64,000 nt of DNA, from NCBI RefSeq assembly GCF_905171765.1, contig NC_053395.1:191211577-191275576 (forward strand). Direction: 5' to 3'. The position numbers and the translations under genes are program-made. Shown here in pieces: positions 1 to 10,496 of the stretch. How positions within the stretch are numbered: position 1 is the first letter of the stretch; every line of letters starts with the position of its first letter. The notes beneath the pieces were generated by a model. It had not been told where the DNA came from. It was given only the letters and a program-made list of their open reading frames with translations, and searched no databases. This DNA comes from Bufo bufo. Taxonomy: Eukaryota > Chordata > Amphibia > Anura > Bufonidae.

Positions 1-207
1 GTCAAGAATTACTCCTGACCGTTGTTCACTTCTGATCTGCAACTACAGGAAATGTTTGGTTGAAGTTATTTTTTGTGTGTTATTAGTTTAAGCAGACTGT
101 GATTGTTTATTGTTGTTACTTAGATGAAGATCAGATCACATTTTATGACCAATTTGTGTAGAAATTCATATCATTCCAAAGGGTTCACATACTTTTTCTT
201 GCAACTA
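1..207. mobile_element. Tc1/mariner element, one end only (cut by window edge)
   Basis: The stretch ends with an outward terminal repeat (GTTCACATACTTTTTCTTGC, close to 207) followed by TA. Read in reverse this is the AGTTGCAAGAAAAAGTATGTGAACC-type terminus shared by many vertebrate Tc1-like elements. No transposase coding is visible; the rest of the element lies left of the window. Confidence 0.72.
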
Positions 208-238
208 TATATCTTACAATGTGCCATAGAATACACTT

Positions 239-404
239 CAGCACATAGAGCCTGAAGGATGACGTCAGGGGTCACATGCCGAAGCACGATCATTTGGATG
301 AAGACAGTACATGACAAAAGTACTTTTATCATGTACTGTCTTCATCTAAATGATCAGGTTTCGGCACGTGACCCCCAACGTCATCCTTCAGGCTCTATGT
401 GCTG
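239..404. repeat. 166-bp near-perfect palindromic MITE
   Basis: The two arms (239-321 and 322-404) are reverse complements with few mismatches, meeting near 321/322. Arms begin CAGCACATAGAGCCTGAAGG. The left arm holds a CRE-like TGACGTCA at 260-267, altered in the right arm. No clear target duplication was found, so the superfamily is open. Confidence 0.85.
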
Positions 405-686
405 ACGTTTCGTGTACGAGCTAATCCCAGCCTGAGGGAGTGGCCCAGCTCTGTATCAGAAAAGTCAGAGCCTGTGTACCCGCTTCCTTTCTCTCTCTCT
501 CTGTGTCTAGCTGCCGGCCGGCTCCTGTGAGGGATTGCGCATGAGGGATCCTTACCAGGCAGCCGTGTAAAATCCTGTGTGCCGTGTGAGTCCTGTCAGA
601 TGCAGGTGATCGGACCCCAAAGCCACCCCCCATGACCAGACACCCAAAAGTAAAGCTATGTCCATATTAGAACATATACATAGATA

Positions 687-690
<4 letters not shown>
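405..690. other. Unclassified stretch
   Basis: No recognisable gene or family. It contains a short CT run near 490-505 and CpG-bearing sequence, and could be part of a retroelement next to the LTR that follows. Confidence 0.4.

Positions 691-725
<35 letters not shown>
690..725. repeat. (TA)n microsatellite, left part
   Basis: About 18 TA units. The LTR at 726-1321 splits this repeat from the one at 1322. Confidence 0.95.
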
Positions 726-728
<3 letters not shown>

Positions 729-1321
729 GAGACAGTGACAGGTCTCACTCAGGTTTGAGGCAAGGAAGGGGTGGATAGTGCGGTCCACACCCCTGTTCCA
801 CCACAGGTGAGAGAAGCTGGAGGTAATCAGCCTGGCATAAGGCACCTCCCAGAGTGTCAGAAAGGGGGGAGTGTGTTACCTGTAGACAGAGGCCTGGAGG
901 CTCTGTCTGTGTGGTCTCAGCTGGGCAAGGCTGAGGGACCACAAGGCTGGGAGATAGCCTGGAGTTGGGGGACGCAGCGACGCCTGGGAGGGCCGCAGGG
1001 CCATAGTCAGGCAGGCTACTGAGCCCCAATCCCCCACAAGAAATACTGAACTGGAGACAGTGGGCGTACTGTGCTCTGTACAGCCAGGAGGCTGTGGGAC
1101 ATTGGCTGACAAAAGCCGCATGAGTTCACAGGGTGTGAACTGGGACTTAGGTGAGTCAGGAAACTTTATGTTTAGTTAGAGCCTGGACGGGCAAGTGTTT
1201 ATTATTTTGTCATTTTATTGTTGCTGGTCTTGAACAATAAATGCACTGTTTGGACCTGAAACCTGGTGTCCTAAAGGTGTATCTATGAGAATGACCCCCG
1301 GTGAAGAGCTAACCCCCCACA
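726..1321 (+). mobile_element. Solo LTR (596 bp) in a TA repeat
   Basis: It starts TGTGAGACAGTGACAGG and ends CCCCCCACA, the TG...CA form of an LTR. A polyadenylation signal AATAAA sits at 1236-1241, about 80 bp before the end, consistent with an R-U5 tail on the plus strand. The flanks give a 4-bp repeat ATAT (722-725 and 1322-1325), but this is within TA repeats so the duplication is weak evidence. No internal region is attached, so it is probably a solo LTR left by LTR-LTR recombination. Its first bases resemble the start of the Gypsy LTR at 4430-5496 (read on minus), so a related family is possible. Confidence 0.72.
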
Positions 1322-1355
1322 ATATATATATATATATATACAGAGATATATATTA

Positions 1356-1404
<49 letters not shown>
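1322..1404. repeat. (TA)n and (TC)n microsatellite, right part
   Basis: TA units interrupted by a short CT run near 1355-1365. Continues the tract that precedes the solo LTR. Confidence 0.95.
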
Positions 1405-1407
<3 letters not shown>

Positions 1408-1417
1408 TATACACACA

Positions 1418-1458
1418 CAGCAGTATACAGGACCGGAGTATATAGTGTGTGTGTATAT
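1418..1458. repeat. Single unit of a CAGCAGTATACAGGAC minisatellite
   Basis: The unit CAGCAGTATACAGGACCGG, then a GT/TA-rich tail, recurs about 1.9 kb away at 3302-3410 as about 2.5 tandem units. Confidence 0.75.
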
Positions 1459-1459
1459 A

Positions 1460-2237
1460 CAGTGAGGAACAGAAGTATTTGAACACCCTGCAATTTTGCA
1501 AGTTCTCCCACTTAGTAATCATGGAGGGGTCTGAAATTTACATTGTAGGTGCATTACCACTCTGAGAGACAGAATTGAAAAAAAAAAAATCAGGAAATCA
1601 CATTGTATGATTTTTAAAGAATTTATTTGTCTTGCAATGCTGAGGAAGTATTTGAACACCTGAGAAACAGCAAGAATTCTGCCTCTCAAAGACCTGTTAC
1701 TGTGCCTTTAAAAAGTCCACCTCTACTCCACTCATTAATCTAACTTAGTAGCACCTGTCTGAGCTCTTTAAAGACCCCTGTCCACCCCACAGTCAGCCAG
1801 ACACCAACTGCTACCATGGGCAAGACCAAAGAGCTGTCAAAAGACACCAGAGACAAAATTGTGGACCTCCACAAGGCTGGAAAGGGCTACGTTGCAATTG
1901 TCAAGCAGCTTGGTGAAAATAGATCAACTGTTGGAGCATTTGTTAGAAAATGGAAGAGGCTAAAGATGACTGTCAGTCTCCCTCGGACTGGGGCTCCATG
2001 CAAGATCTCACCTCGTGGGGTATCACTGATGATAAGAAAGGTGAGGAATCAGCCCAGAACTACAAGGGAGGAGCTGGTCAATGACATAATGAGAGCTGGG
2101 ACCACAGTTTCAAAGGTCACTGTCGGTAGAACACTACGCCGTCATGATTTCAAATCATGAATTGCACAGAAGGTTGCCCTGCTCAACATGTCCAGGCCCG
2201 TCTGAAGTTTGTCAATGACCATCTGGATGATCCAGAG
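1460..2237 (+). mobile_element. Truncated Tc1-like element with IR/DR-type left end
   Basis: The terminus CAGTGAGGAACAGAAGTATT starts at 1460 right after TA. A second copy of GAGGAAGTATTTGAACACCTG lies at 1642-1661, giving the outer and inner direct repeats of IR/DR Tc1 elements of the Sleeping Beauty type. Transposase coding begins at 1816. Sequence stops matching at about 2237, where a hAT-like terminus (TAGTGTTGAG) begins, so the catalytic half and right terminus are missing. Confidence 0.85.
1816..2160 (+). pseudogene. Tc1 transposase, N-terminal DNA-binding half (broken)
   Basis: A 114-codon reading frame starts in a good context (ACCATGG). It holds the paired helix-turn-helix region of Tc1 transposases: a first HTH over residues 9-45 (…[18 protein letters not shown]…), a basic linker, and a second HTH near residues 80-112. 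A stop at 2158-2160 and the loss of everything beyond about 2237 remove the DDE catalytic domain (a full protein is about 340 residues). The family's role is to bind the IR/DR repeats and cut and paste the element at TA. This copy cannot encode an active enzyme. Confidence 0.86.
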
Positions 2238-2556
2238 TAGTGTTGAGTGTCAATATTCAAATAGCGAATATTATTCGCGAATATTGCAACTTCGAGAATT
2301 CGTGAATATTTCTAATATAGTGCTATATATTCGTTATAGCGAATATTCGTCATTTTTTCCCATCTGAACAAATGATTCCTCCCTGCTTCTTGCTTGTGGG
2401 CCAATGAGTCATTGGCCCACAAGCAACTTAAGCAGGGAGAAATCATTAAGGCTTTGGATGGAAAAAAAAATACGAATATTCAAAAAAACGAATATATAGC
2501 ACTAAAGCGAATATATTCATTTTTTAGAATATTTGTCATTTTTTTTTAATCCTGTA
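2238..2556. mobile_element. AT-rich hAT-like palindromic MITE, 5' part
   Basis: It begins TAGTGTTGAGTGTC, like the hAT termini at 38808, 41093 and 58510. It is rich in CGAATATT and its reverse. A palindrome is centred at 2408, where TGTGGGCCAATGA is followed by its reverse complement. The expected CACTA right end with an 8-bp duplication was not found, so the copy appears truncated. Confidence 0.55.
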
Positions 2557-2568
2557 CAGTTGTTCCGG

Positions 2569-2724
2569 AATACTCCTCCCCGTCATCATGGAAACGCCTG
2601 GTGGTTAGAATATACCATTGGATCTGAGTTTTCACGAGGAAGATCGTGAAAACTCAGATCCGATGGTATATTCTAACCACCAGGCGTTCCCATAGTGACG
2701 GGGACGCTTGTCGGGGAGGAGTAT
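2569..2724. repeat. Palindrome carrying the GGCGTTCC / TTAGAATATAC module
   Basis: Arms about 2569-2640 and 2641-2724 are reverse complements around GTTTTCACGA...TCGTGAAAAC. The module 'ATATTCTAACC..AGGCGTTCCCAT' recurs inside both 2.3-kb palindromes (near 22850, 24460, 24530, 47410, 48850, 48930), tying this copy to that group. Confidence 0.85.
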
Positions 2725-2840
2725 GCGAATATAATGAGGCAGTAAGGTGCCTAGAGGGGCGTTATTTTCCTTTAAAAGGTGCCCAGGAACGCCCTCGAGT
2801 GCACAGGTCCGCCCCCCCCTTACAGAGCCCAAGCACGCCC

Positions 2841-3283
2841 CTCTCTTCTCTTATACACTAAGCCCCAGCCTTGCCATTGCTGTCACGCCCCCCATCCCAG
2901 TTATGTTGCTAGTATCCGATAACCCCGCCTACCATTTCCCTTCAGTTTCACCAACAGACACCTGTTATATCAAAAAACCTTGCCTCGTTAAAAAACCTAA
3001 CACCGGCGCCTGCGCTCTTAACTGAGGGCATCAGCCTCAACTGTTTCACTGGGCATGCGCCGAGCCCAGTGATGTTTTTGGTGCATGCCCAGTGAAACAG
3101 TTGAGGCTGATGCCCCCAGTTAACCTGGAAGAGCGCAGGCGCGGCACAGTTCAGTCCTGTGACTGTTGTTGAAGATGAAGGGAAAGGGCAGGCTGGGTTA
3201 TTGGCTACTAGCAATGTAACCAGGATGGGGTGGGGGCATGACAGCAATGGCAAGGCTGGGGGCATAGTGTATGAGAGAGAAGA
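2841..3283. repeat. 443-bp long palindrome
   Basis: The left arm from 2841 (CTCTTCTCTTATACACTAAG) matches the reverse complement of the right arm ending near 3283, with the centre close to 3070. The central third (GCGCCTGCGCTCTT, CAACTGTTTCACTGGGCATG) is best conserved. Reading frames inside are shadows of the repeat. Superfamily unresolved. Confidence 0.88.
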
Positions 3284-3301
3284 TATAGGCATAGTATATA
3301 T

Positions 3302-3410
3302 CCAGCAGTATACAGGACAGGAGTATATAGTATATATATATATCCAGCAGTAACAGGACAGGAGTATATAGTATATATATACACACAGACAGCAGTATAC
3401 AGGACAATGG
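3302..3410. repeat. Minisatellite, about 2.5 units of 42-45 bp
   Basis: Units begin CAGCAGTA(TA)CAGGAC at 3302, 3345 and 3390, each followed by AGGAGTATATAGTATATAT. Same family as 1418-1458. Confidence 0.85.
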
Positions 3411-4311
3411 AAGCAATGGAAGCGTTGCCAGGGCCCTATTAATCAAAGTGCCATGGGTGTGGCAGTTGCAGAGAGAGCAGAGCCTCTAGGTGTAATGGTA
3501 ACGCCCCCGTTGCTCCTAAAGGCTAATTTGCATATATTAAAACATAATTTTTCTCAGTAATGCGGGCACATATGAACATGGGACCAACACAGATGCCTTC
3601 AGCTGCCAAGCGCACACGCAACAGGGCCGCCAGTTTCATAGGTACAAATCTACTTTAAAATGCACAGCATGTCAATTTCTGATGCAGAAAGGGTATGGAT
3701 TTTTCGTTGGCTTTCTCCATCGAATACAATGAAGGAAAATAAATCTGCAGATTTTGCTGTAGATTACCTACACTTGTTTAAAAAGCAGTATACTAACCTT
3801 GGCAATCCCTTGGTGCTCCTGTGGTGATGCCTACTTGGTCCCCGCCTGCATCTCTTATCCTGACCTCCAGCAATAGCATGCATCGACATATGACGGCTGC
3901 AGTCGATCACAGGCCACAGCTGTCACATGTGTTGACATCATTGCTGGAGGAAATACAAGGCTGCTTTCTTCCAGGGCAGGACTCCTCTGGTAGAGTCTGG
4001 TACTGCAGTTCAAAACCAAGGAAATCAAGGGGGCTGAGATGCAATACCAGACACAACCTTTGGAAAGGCATGATATTTTTGGAAGAGTGCAGTCAATCCC
4101 TTTAACATGAAACCGAGAACATTACAATGACTAGTTCTCTGAAGGTGCTGGTTCTCCTGGATGAGATCCAGTTGGTAGGGAGTTTTTAAGGTAATGCCCA
4201 ATGGGAAAAGCAAGCAAAACAGCTATCCCCAAAAAGAAAGGAAACTGTCTCTCTAGTGCCACCTATAGGCTGCCACCCAGTAAGTAAATGTCCAAAATCT
4301 TAAAAAACCTT
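3411..4311. other. Unclassified interspersed repeat remnants
   Basis: No gene seen. The stretch mixes a block near 3520-3640 and a block near 3790-3960 (CTCCAGCAATAG...TTGCTGGAGG inverted pair). Reading frames are short and show no domain. Probably old mobile DNA. Confidence 0.4.
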
Positions 4312-4429
4312 GAAGCATGAAGGAGTAAACAAGGGAAGGAAGGCATGCAGGGAAATAAGGTAGGAAGGAAAGAATAGAGGAAAATATGGAAGGAAGGAAT
4401 GAATGGAGGGAAATAAGGAAGGAGGGAGG
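4312..4429 (+). repeat. Purine-rich minisatellite, left part
   Basis: Almost pure A/G on the plus strand with units close to GGAAGGAAGGAATGGAGGG plus AAATAA. The tract resumes at 10661, so the Gypsy element inserted into it. Confidence 0.92.
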
Positions 4430-5496
4430 TGTAAGCTGTGTACCGGAGTGGGCTCCCCAGGATACAGCGAAGTCGCAAACAAGGAAAACGACTCTGACAC
4501 CAGCTCTTGCAGAACAGACTTTGTTTTACTGTCACGGGATATCAAACACACTCCCAAATGCAGTGAACATTAAATTAGATTACATACACTCAGCTCGGGG
4601 GTTGAGACCCCTGTGTCGCACAGCACGGCGACCTACGATAGTACCCGGAAAACACTTGCGCAATTTACCTACTGCGAGCTAACTCTGCCTCGCCATACCT
4701 GTTATTGCCCTGAAGAACAGGATCAATTGTGTGTGTGTGAGATACAGGCTAGCCCGTGGTGTGACACAGCAGCTTACAATCTTACCAGACTATACAGTAC
4801 TATCCCCCTCCCTTTTCCCAAACTGTCATGTAGCACGTGCCTAATATATATCACTCCCGATAACCACGCTGGAGTAACTGGAGATTATGGTGAAGTCCTC
4901 TCTGTTCTCCGGAGCGAACTAAAACTTTAACTGATAAGTCCTTGTGATAAACAAGCAACAATTCTTGGTAGCCTGCCAGTCAGCAACACTAACTAACTAC
5001 CGGCAGGTTTGATCTCAGTCTCTAGTATTTAGGCGCCAATCTTATATTGAGGTGCGTGCATGCTCTGTCTTACCGACCCGAGTCTGCTCTGCCTCAGCTG
5101 GTGACTGCGAATTGAACAAAGGCTGATCCAACACACTTGCGATAGCGCAGGGTCCGTTGCTTTGCTCTTCAACTCTCATCAGTGACTCTGGCAGCTGTAC
5201 TTCTTCTCCTGGATGGGATCCGGGTTCTTGACCCAATAAGCTTCTCACTTGGCTGCAGTCCTGGTCGCAAAAGGGTGACTCCACGATTGGATGTTAATGG
5301 ATTTTTACTCTCACACACTTTTCCAGTCGGCAACTAAGATGGACGCCAGATTCCTTCCTCTAGACACACAGCTCCACCTCTTATGAATATTCAAATCTGA
5401 GCAGTCTGTTTAGTTGCGTGGGGAAACAGCGGCCTCTTTTGACCAAACAGCAAAATAACAGTGTTCATGCAATAAGAGCTGTTTCACAATCTCACA
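4430..5496 (-). repeat. Gypsy 3' LTR, complete (1067 bp)
   Basis: On the minus strand it starts TGTGAGATTGTGAAACAG at 5496 and ends AGCTTACA at 4430. Its first 164 bp match the remnant LTR at 10497-10660 with about nine differences by eye (roughly 94-95% identity), pointing to a fairly old insertion. Confidence 0.9.
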
Positions 5497-5859
5497 TGCC
5501 ACCCCACTAGAGGTTGTATTCATCGGCAACCCTTCCCATTCAAACTTATCCTGTGCATATCACTGTGGGGGCACCCCAGTGTTGGCCCTGGTTCACCTTC
5601 ACAGAGAGAGAGGCTCAGAAGCGCTGGGGATGTTAGGCACATCTGCTGTGGGAGGAGCTACTAATTGTTCGGCATTTTCACTGGGGAGCAAACTTGCCAC
5701 AGTTGGCGCCTCGGCGGGTACCGGGGCAGGGTCAACTAACCATTCCTCCTCTTCCTCCTTTAAGGGGATTTCCTATGTACCCTGAGCATTAGGAGTGATT
5801 TCCTCCATGCAAACTGGCTCATCAAAATTACAACATCTCAACATGCTACAGTGTAAGTT
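5497..5859 (-). other. Gypsy 3' internal segment
   Basis: Between the integrase tail and the LTR. It includes the likely polypurine tract (CTAGTGGGGTGGCA on minus) next to 5496. No intact reading frame. Confidence 0.6.
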
Positions 5860-6096
5860 TCATGAGGGCCCCACAGTCCCTATTGGTTCTACCTCATATA
5901 CTGGGATGACAGGGTCTTCCCTCCTTTTTACCGTGTATGGGACTTTAACCATCACTCGATCACCCGGGACATACCCATTCCTCTGCACTGGTCTTGGGTT
6001 AGGGTGTACCACTTGTCTCAGGCGTTCTCCCACAACCTTGTGGACTGCTCTCAGCCGGCAGCAGTGCTCTTGCACCCATGCGGTGGTACTTCTCAT
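5860..6096 (-). pseudogene. Gypsy integrase C-terminal tail fragment
   Basis: A 78-codon frame with a basic stretch (…VHKVVGERLRQVV…) and …YVPGDRVMVKVPYTVKRR…, like the post-core tail of Gypsy integrases, where a small beta-barrel contacts DNA. It lies directly 3' of the integrase core on the same strand but in a different frame. Confidence 0.7.
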
Positions 6097-6155
6097 GGTT
6101 GTTCCATCGGGTTAGGCATGTGGAGGTCTTCCATCTTCCGTCCGGCTCTCCCAAA

Positions 6156-6685
6156 CTAGAGCATATGTGGGGAGTATCCGGTGGTACTGTGTACTCTGTT
6201 GTTATAGGCCCACATCAGTCCATGTAGGTATTTTTGGCTATCTTCCAGAGTCCGCAGCACTGGAGCAAAGTGGGGTTGAAGCGTTCGCACGCCCCGTTTC
6301 CTTGAGGGTGATACGGGGTGATGTGGGAGCGTTCGATTCCATACAGCTGGTCCAGTTCTTTCATAAGAGTACCCTGGAAACATGCCCCCTGGTCTGAATG
6401 TATTCTCCGTGGACACCCGAACACCTGTATAAAGTGTTTGCAGACTGCTTCGGCGGCCAACTCTGCTGTCTTTTCTCTGGTAGGTACAGCCACTGCATAC
6501 TTTGTGAAATGGTCTGTCATGACTAGACAGTACAAGTGTCCCGAGGTAGAGTATCCAATCTGCACATAATCGATCATAAGAAGCTTTAGTGGCACTGAAG
6601 TCCGGATGGCCTGGACAGGATCCTGCTGTTCAGTACTCTTGTTCAGCCCACAGGGCCGAAACTTAAAAAAGGCCTCGGCCACCAT
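6156..6685 (-). pseudogene. Gypsy integrase catalytic core (frameshifted)
   Basis: Two overlapping minus-strand frames (6215-6685 and 6156-6416) together cover the retroviral-type integrase core (rve). The acidic triad context is visible: LLMIDYVQIGY (first Asp), HSDQGACF (second Asp) and YHPQGNGACERFN (Glu). The frame then shifts; the downstream frame continues with …YNNRVHSTTGYSPHML, the usual end of the core. Such enzymes insert the element cDNA into chromosomes. The shift near the catalytic Glu breaks the protein. Confidence 0.9.
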
Positions 6686-6715
6686 GTCTGCCAGATCTGG
6701 ACAGTATACCAGCCG

Positions 6716-7132
6716 TTAGAGCCTCTTGAACGTTTTGTATCTCCCGAAATGGGCGCCCCTCTCATGGGCTTCCCGGGTGGCCTCCGGTCCCAATGACATG
6801 GGGATGACAATCTGTTGCTGGTACTGCAGCTCTGACTGTAAGTATATGGTCTGAAACAAGAGGCCCAGGGTAACAGTCAGCTTATCCCACTGCCCCAACA
6901 ACTTTTGGCCTTCTGGAGTCAGATGGGCCAGCTCTTCTGGCCGAGGACAGGTCTTGGTCCGGACCCATTCTCTCAATTTCCACAGGTCCTGGCAGCCATT
7001 CTGGACTCGCTCACAGTCAGCCAACGTCTTTCCGAACACCATAGACATCCCGGACGCCACCCCACTTGAATGTGCCACATCCTGGAACATGGGTAATCGA
7101 CCAAGGTCAGGAGTTTCATTGTCCTCTAGCAT
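6716..7132 (-). pseudogene. Gypsy RNase H to integrase linker and zinc-binding region
   Basis: A 138-codon frame between RNase H and the integrase core. The C-terminal part (…PEATREAHERGAHFGRYKTFKRL) corresponds to the HHCC region, where REAHE..AHFG supplies the two histidines. The Cys pair would lie beyond a break near 6716 (about 30 bp separates this frame from the next). Confidence 0.72.
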
Positions 7133-7163
7133 TTCATCGGCTCTTTGGCGCCTTTACAAGGAC

Positions 7164-7396
7164 TCAGGAGAGTGCATCAGCGTTGCCGTTCTTCCTACCT
7201 GACCGGAACTTGATGCCATATTGGAACTTAGAAAGGCAAGCCAACCACCTCTGCTCAAGCGCACCGAGTTTGCCATTCTCCAGATGTGCTAATGGGTTGT
7301 TGTCCATCATCACAATCACCTCTGCACCTGTCAGGTACTCTGCAAACCTTTCAGTCATGGCCCACACCAGCGCCAGTAGTTCCAATTTAAAGCAGC
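7164..7396 (-). pseudogene. Gypsy RNase H, C-terminal half
   Basis: The frame contains …KLELLALVWAMTERFAEYLTG…, …MMDNNPLAHLENGK… (active-site Asp) and …KNGNADALS, the usual end of Ty3/Gypsy RNase H. The N-terminal half continues on the other side of the Tc1 insertion (from 9031), so the insertion split the domain at TA 7397-7398. Confidence 0.87.
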
Positions 7397-7398
7397 TA

Positions 7399-9028
7399 CA
7401 GTGGGAATGCGAAAAATTGGGCAACCTTGTTAATCGTCATGATATTCCTGTATAAATCGTTGGTTGTTACGATAAAAAAATGTCAGTGAAATATATCATA
7501 TAGGAGACACACAGTGATATTTGAGAAGTGAAATTAAGTTTATTGGATTTACAGAAAGTGTGCTATAATTGTTTAAACAAAATTAGGCAGGTGCATAAAT
7601 GTGGGCACTGTTGTCATTTTATTGATTCCAAAACCTTTAGAACTAATTATTGGAACTCAAATTGGCTTGGTAAGCTCAGTGACCCCTGACCTACATACAC
7701 AGGGGAATCCAATTATGAGAAAGAGTATTTAAGGGGGTCAATTGGAAGTTTCCCTCCTCTTTTAATTTTCTCTGAAGAGTAGCAACATGGGGGTCTCAAA
7801 ACAACTCTCAAATGACCTGAAGACAAAGATTGTTCACCATCATGGTTTAGGGGAAGGATACAAAAAGCTGTCTCAGAGATTTCAGCTGTCTGTTTCCACA
7901 GTTAGGAACATATTGAGGAAATGGAAGACCACAGGCTCAGTTCAAGTTAAGGCTCGAAGACCAAGAAAAATCTCGGATAGACAGAAGCGACGAATGGTGA
8001 GAACAGTCAGAGTCAACCCACAGACCAGCACCAAAGACCTACATCATCTTGCTGCAGATGGAGTCACTATGCATCGTTCAACCATTTGGCGCACTTTACA
8101 CAAGGAGATGCTGTATGCCAGAGTGATGCAGAGGAAGCCTTTTCTCCCCCCACAGCACAAAAAGTGCCGCTTGAGTTGGGCTAAAGCAAATTTCGACAAG
8201 CCAGCTTAATTTTGGAATAAGGTGCTGTGGACTGATGAAACTAAAATTGAGTTATTTGGCCATAACAAAGGGCGTTATGCATGGAGGAAAAAGAACACAG
8301 CATTCGAAGAAAAACACCTGCTACCTACAGTAAAATATGGTGGTGGTTCAATCATGCTGTGGGGCTGTGTGGCCAGTGCAGGGACTGGGAATCTTGTCAA
8401 AGTTGAGGGACGCATGGATTCCACTCAGTATCAGCAGATTCTGGAGACCAATGTCCAGGAATCAGTGACAAAGCTGAAGCTGCGCCGGGGCTGGATCTTT
8501 CAACAAGACAACGACCCCAAACACTGCTCAAAATCCACTAAGACATTTATGCAGAGGAACAAGTACAACGTTCTGGAATGGCCATCTCAGTCCCCAGACC
8601 TGAATATAATTGAAAATCTGTGGTGTGACTTAAAGAGAGCTGTCCATGCTCGGAAGCTATCAAACCTGAATGAACTAAAGATGTTTTGTAAAGAGGAATG
8701 GTCCAAAATACCTTCAACCAGAATCCAGACTCTCATTGGAACCTACAGGAAGCGTTTAGAGGCTGTAATTTCGGCAAAAGGAGGATCTACTAAAAATTGA
8801 TTTAATTTCTTTTTTGTGGTGCCCAAATTTATGCACCTGCCTAATTTTTTTTAAACAATTATAGCACACTTTCTGTAAATCTAATAAACTTCATTTCACT
8901 TCTCAAATATCACTGTGTGTGTCTCCTATATGATATATTTAACTGACATTTTTTATCGTAACAACCAACGATTTATACAGGAAAATCATGACGATTAACA
9001 AGGTTGCCCAAACTTTCGCATCCCACTG
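7399..9028 (+). mobile_element. Tc1-like transposon, full length (1630 bp)
   Basis: Flanked by TA duplications (7397-7398 and 9029-9030). Terminal inverted repeats of about 210 bp (7399-7608 and 8819-9028) begin CAGTGGGA and differ by about a dozen changes by eye. One long transposase frame with a single stop lies between them. The insertion falls inside the RNase H domain of the Gypsy element, so it is younger than that element. Confidence 0.97.
7787..8800 (+). pseudogene. Tc1 transposase, full length with one in-frame stop
   Basis: The 338-codon frame runs from ATG 7787 to TGA 8798-8800 and is interrupted only by TAA at codon 141 (8207-8209); both halves are in the same frame. The N-terminus has two HTH motifs (about residues 15-50, with KLSQRFQLSVSTVRNI, and 85-115, with HRSTIWRTLHK) separated by a basic RRPRKIS linker. 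The catalytic DD34E triad is complete: Asp at 8234-8236 (WTDETK), Asp at 8507-8509 (QQDNDPKH) and Glu at 8612-8614 (NIIENLW). Length equals the family norm. Such enzymes cut and paste the element at TA. The stop precedes all three catalytic residues, so the copy is inactive unless the stop is read through. Confidence 0.94.
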
Positions 9029-9030
9029 TA

Positions 9031-9829
9031 TAGGGTTGCGCTCTGACTCCTTAAGAGACCAGCTGCCATAGGCAATGACTCTCTCACGTCCATCCTAAAC
9101 TTTGAATAATACGCCCGCTAGACCATGTAGACTTCTGTCAGTGTACAGCAGGAATGGGGTGTCGAACTGCACATAAGCCAGGATTGGAGCACTGGTCATC
9201 GCCTCCTTCACTGCTTTAAAGGCCTCTTGTTGCCGGGGTCCCCAGTTGATGGGACGATTCTATGGGCCTCCCGCAGTGCCCCTCAATAACTCATTTAACG
9301 GGCCCACCAGATAAGCAAATTTGGGTATAAACCTCCTGTAGTAGCCGGCCAGTCCCAAGAACGCTCGCACCTCTCATAGTGTACTTGACTGGGGCCACTT
9401 CTGGACAGCTTCCACCTTGCTGGGGGACGGTTTTACCCCCTCCGGTGTGACCACATGTATCATATACTCTATCTGCTGTCGAAACAGTTGGCACTTCTTG
9501 GGCTTGATCTTGAGCCCATGGTCCCGTAGCCGTCTTAGGACCTGTCGCAGCTTCTGGAGGTGATCTTCAAAAAAGGCCCCAAACACTACTATGTCGTCCA
9601 GGTATATCAATACTGACTCGAAGTTGAGATCACCCAGACAGTGCTCCATCAACCGCTGGAATGTTCCCGGGGCATTGGAGAGACCGACCTGCATCCAGCT
9701 GAACTTGTAGACTCCAATAGGTAGAATGAAAGCCGTCTTCACTTTGTCCTTTTTGGCCACCGGTACCTGACAATACCCATTGGCCAGGTCAAGAGTCAAG
9801 AAGAACTTCGCCTGGCCCAGGGCTGACAA
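9031..9829 (-). pseudogene. Gypsy reverse transcriptase palm/thumb and RNase H N-terminus
   Basis: The 9374-9829 frame carries RT blocks in order: LDLANGYCQVPV (first catalytic Asp region), FSWMQVGLSNAPGTFQRLM, and SVLIYLDDIVVF, the YLDD active-site box. It ends with the thumb (…RLRDHGLKIKPKKCQLF…). From 9373 to 9031 the homology continues in other frames through the connection domain into RNase H (its first Asp region is near 9140-9160). RT copies element RNA into DNA; RNase H removes the RNA. Frameshifts near 9370 and 9830 and the Tc1 insertion break it. Confidence 0.92.
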
Positions 9830-10496
9830 CTATTCCTCAATCCGCGGGAGGGGATATTCAGTTTCCGATAGTCCACACAGAACCGGAGACTCCCATCTTT
9901 CTTCCGCACCAAGACTACTGGAGCAGCCCAAGGACTTTGACTCTCCTGGATCACCCGGTTTTACAACATGCTGGCTACCATATCCTTCATCTCCTGGTAC
10001 ATTTTAGGTGGGATTTGCCAATAATGCTCCCTAATCGGTGTAGAATCATCGGTAGGGATTTAGTGTTCAGTGGCGGAAGCACACCCGAAGTCCTCATCAT
10101 GTCGCGAGACTGCCTCTTGAAATTCCCAGAGGGTGTCTTCCAGCAACTTCTGTTGTCCAGGAGTCAGAGTCTTGCAGTCCACCCCCATCCGGGCCATGAT
10201 CACTCGACTATTCCACTCCGCTGTCGGAATCTCCCATTGATGAACCTCTACAGCATAGGTCCAGGCTGATCTTCTATCAGGCTGTAGCATGAAGCTCCTT
10301 CGTCGAGAGAAATTCACCTTGGACACATAAACTTTGGCCAGCAAGGTGTTTCCGGGGACAGTTAACTCACAGACTTAAACATTTAGGCAGTGTACAGGCA
10401 CACATCCATTCTTTACAATGGCGAGGGCCCGGGCTACCAGTGGGCGAGCCTGCGTTTCCTATTGATAAGCAGGCTTGATTAGGACCTCCAGTCCAT
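9830..10496 (-). pseudogene. Gypsy RT N-terminus and protease-RT linker, 5'-deleted
   Basis: Minus-strand frames at 10060-10344 and in the 9830-10059 gap show the region before the RT core (…YWQIPPKMYQEM…, …[16 protein letters not shown]…). Upstream at 10345-10496, minus-strand codons resemble the segment after the protease. At 10496/10497 the coding joins LTR sequence abruptly, marking the breakpoint of the deletion that removed gag, protease and most of the 5' LTR. Confidence 0.65.

Noticed and set aside
2238..4311. Missing right half of the truncated Tc1 beyond a hAT insertion
   Set aside because: No continuation of the transposase or right terminus was found, so simple truncation is more likely than interruption.
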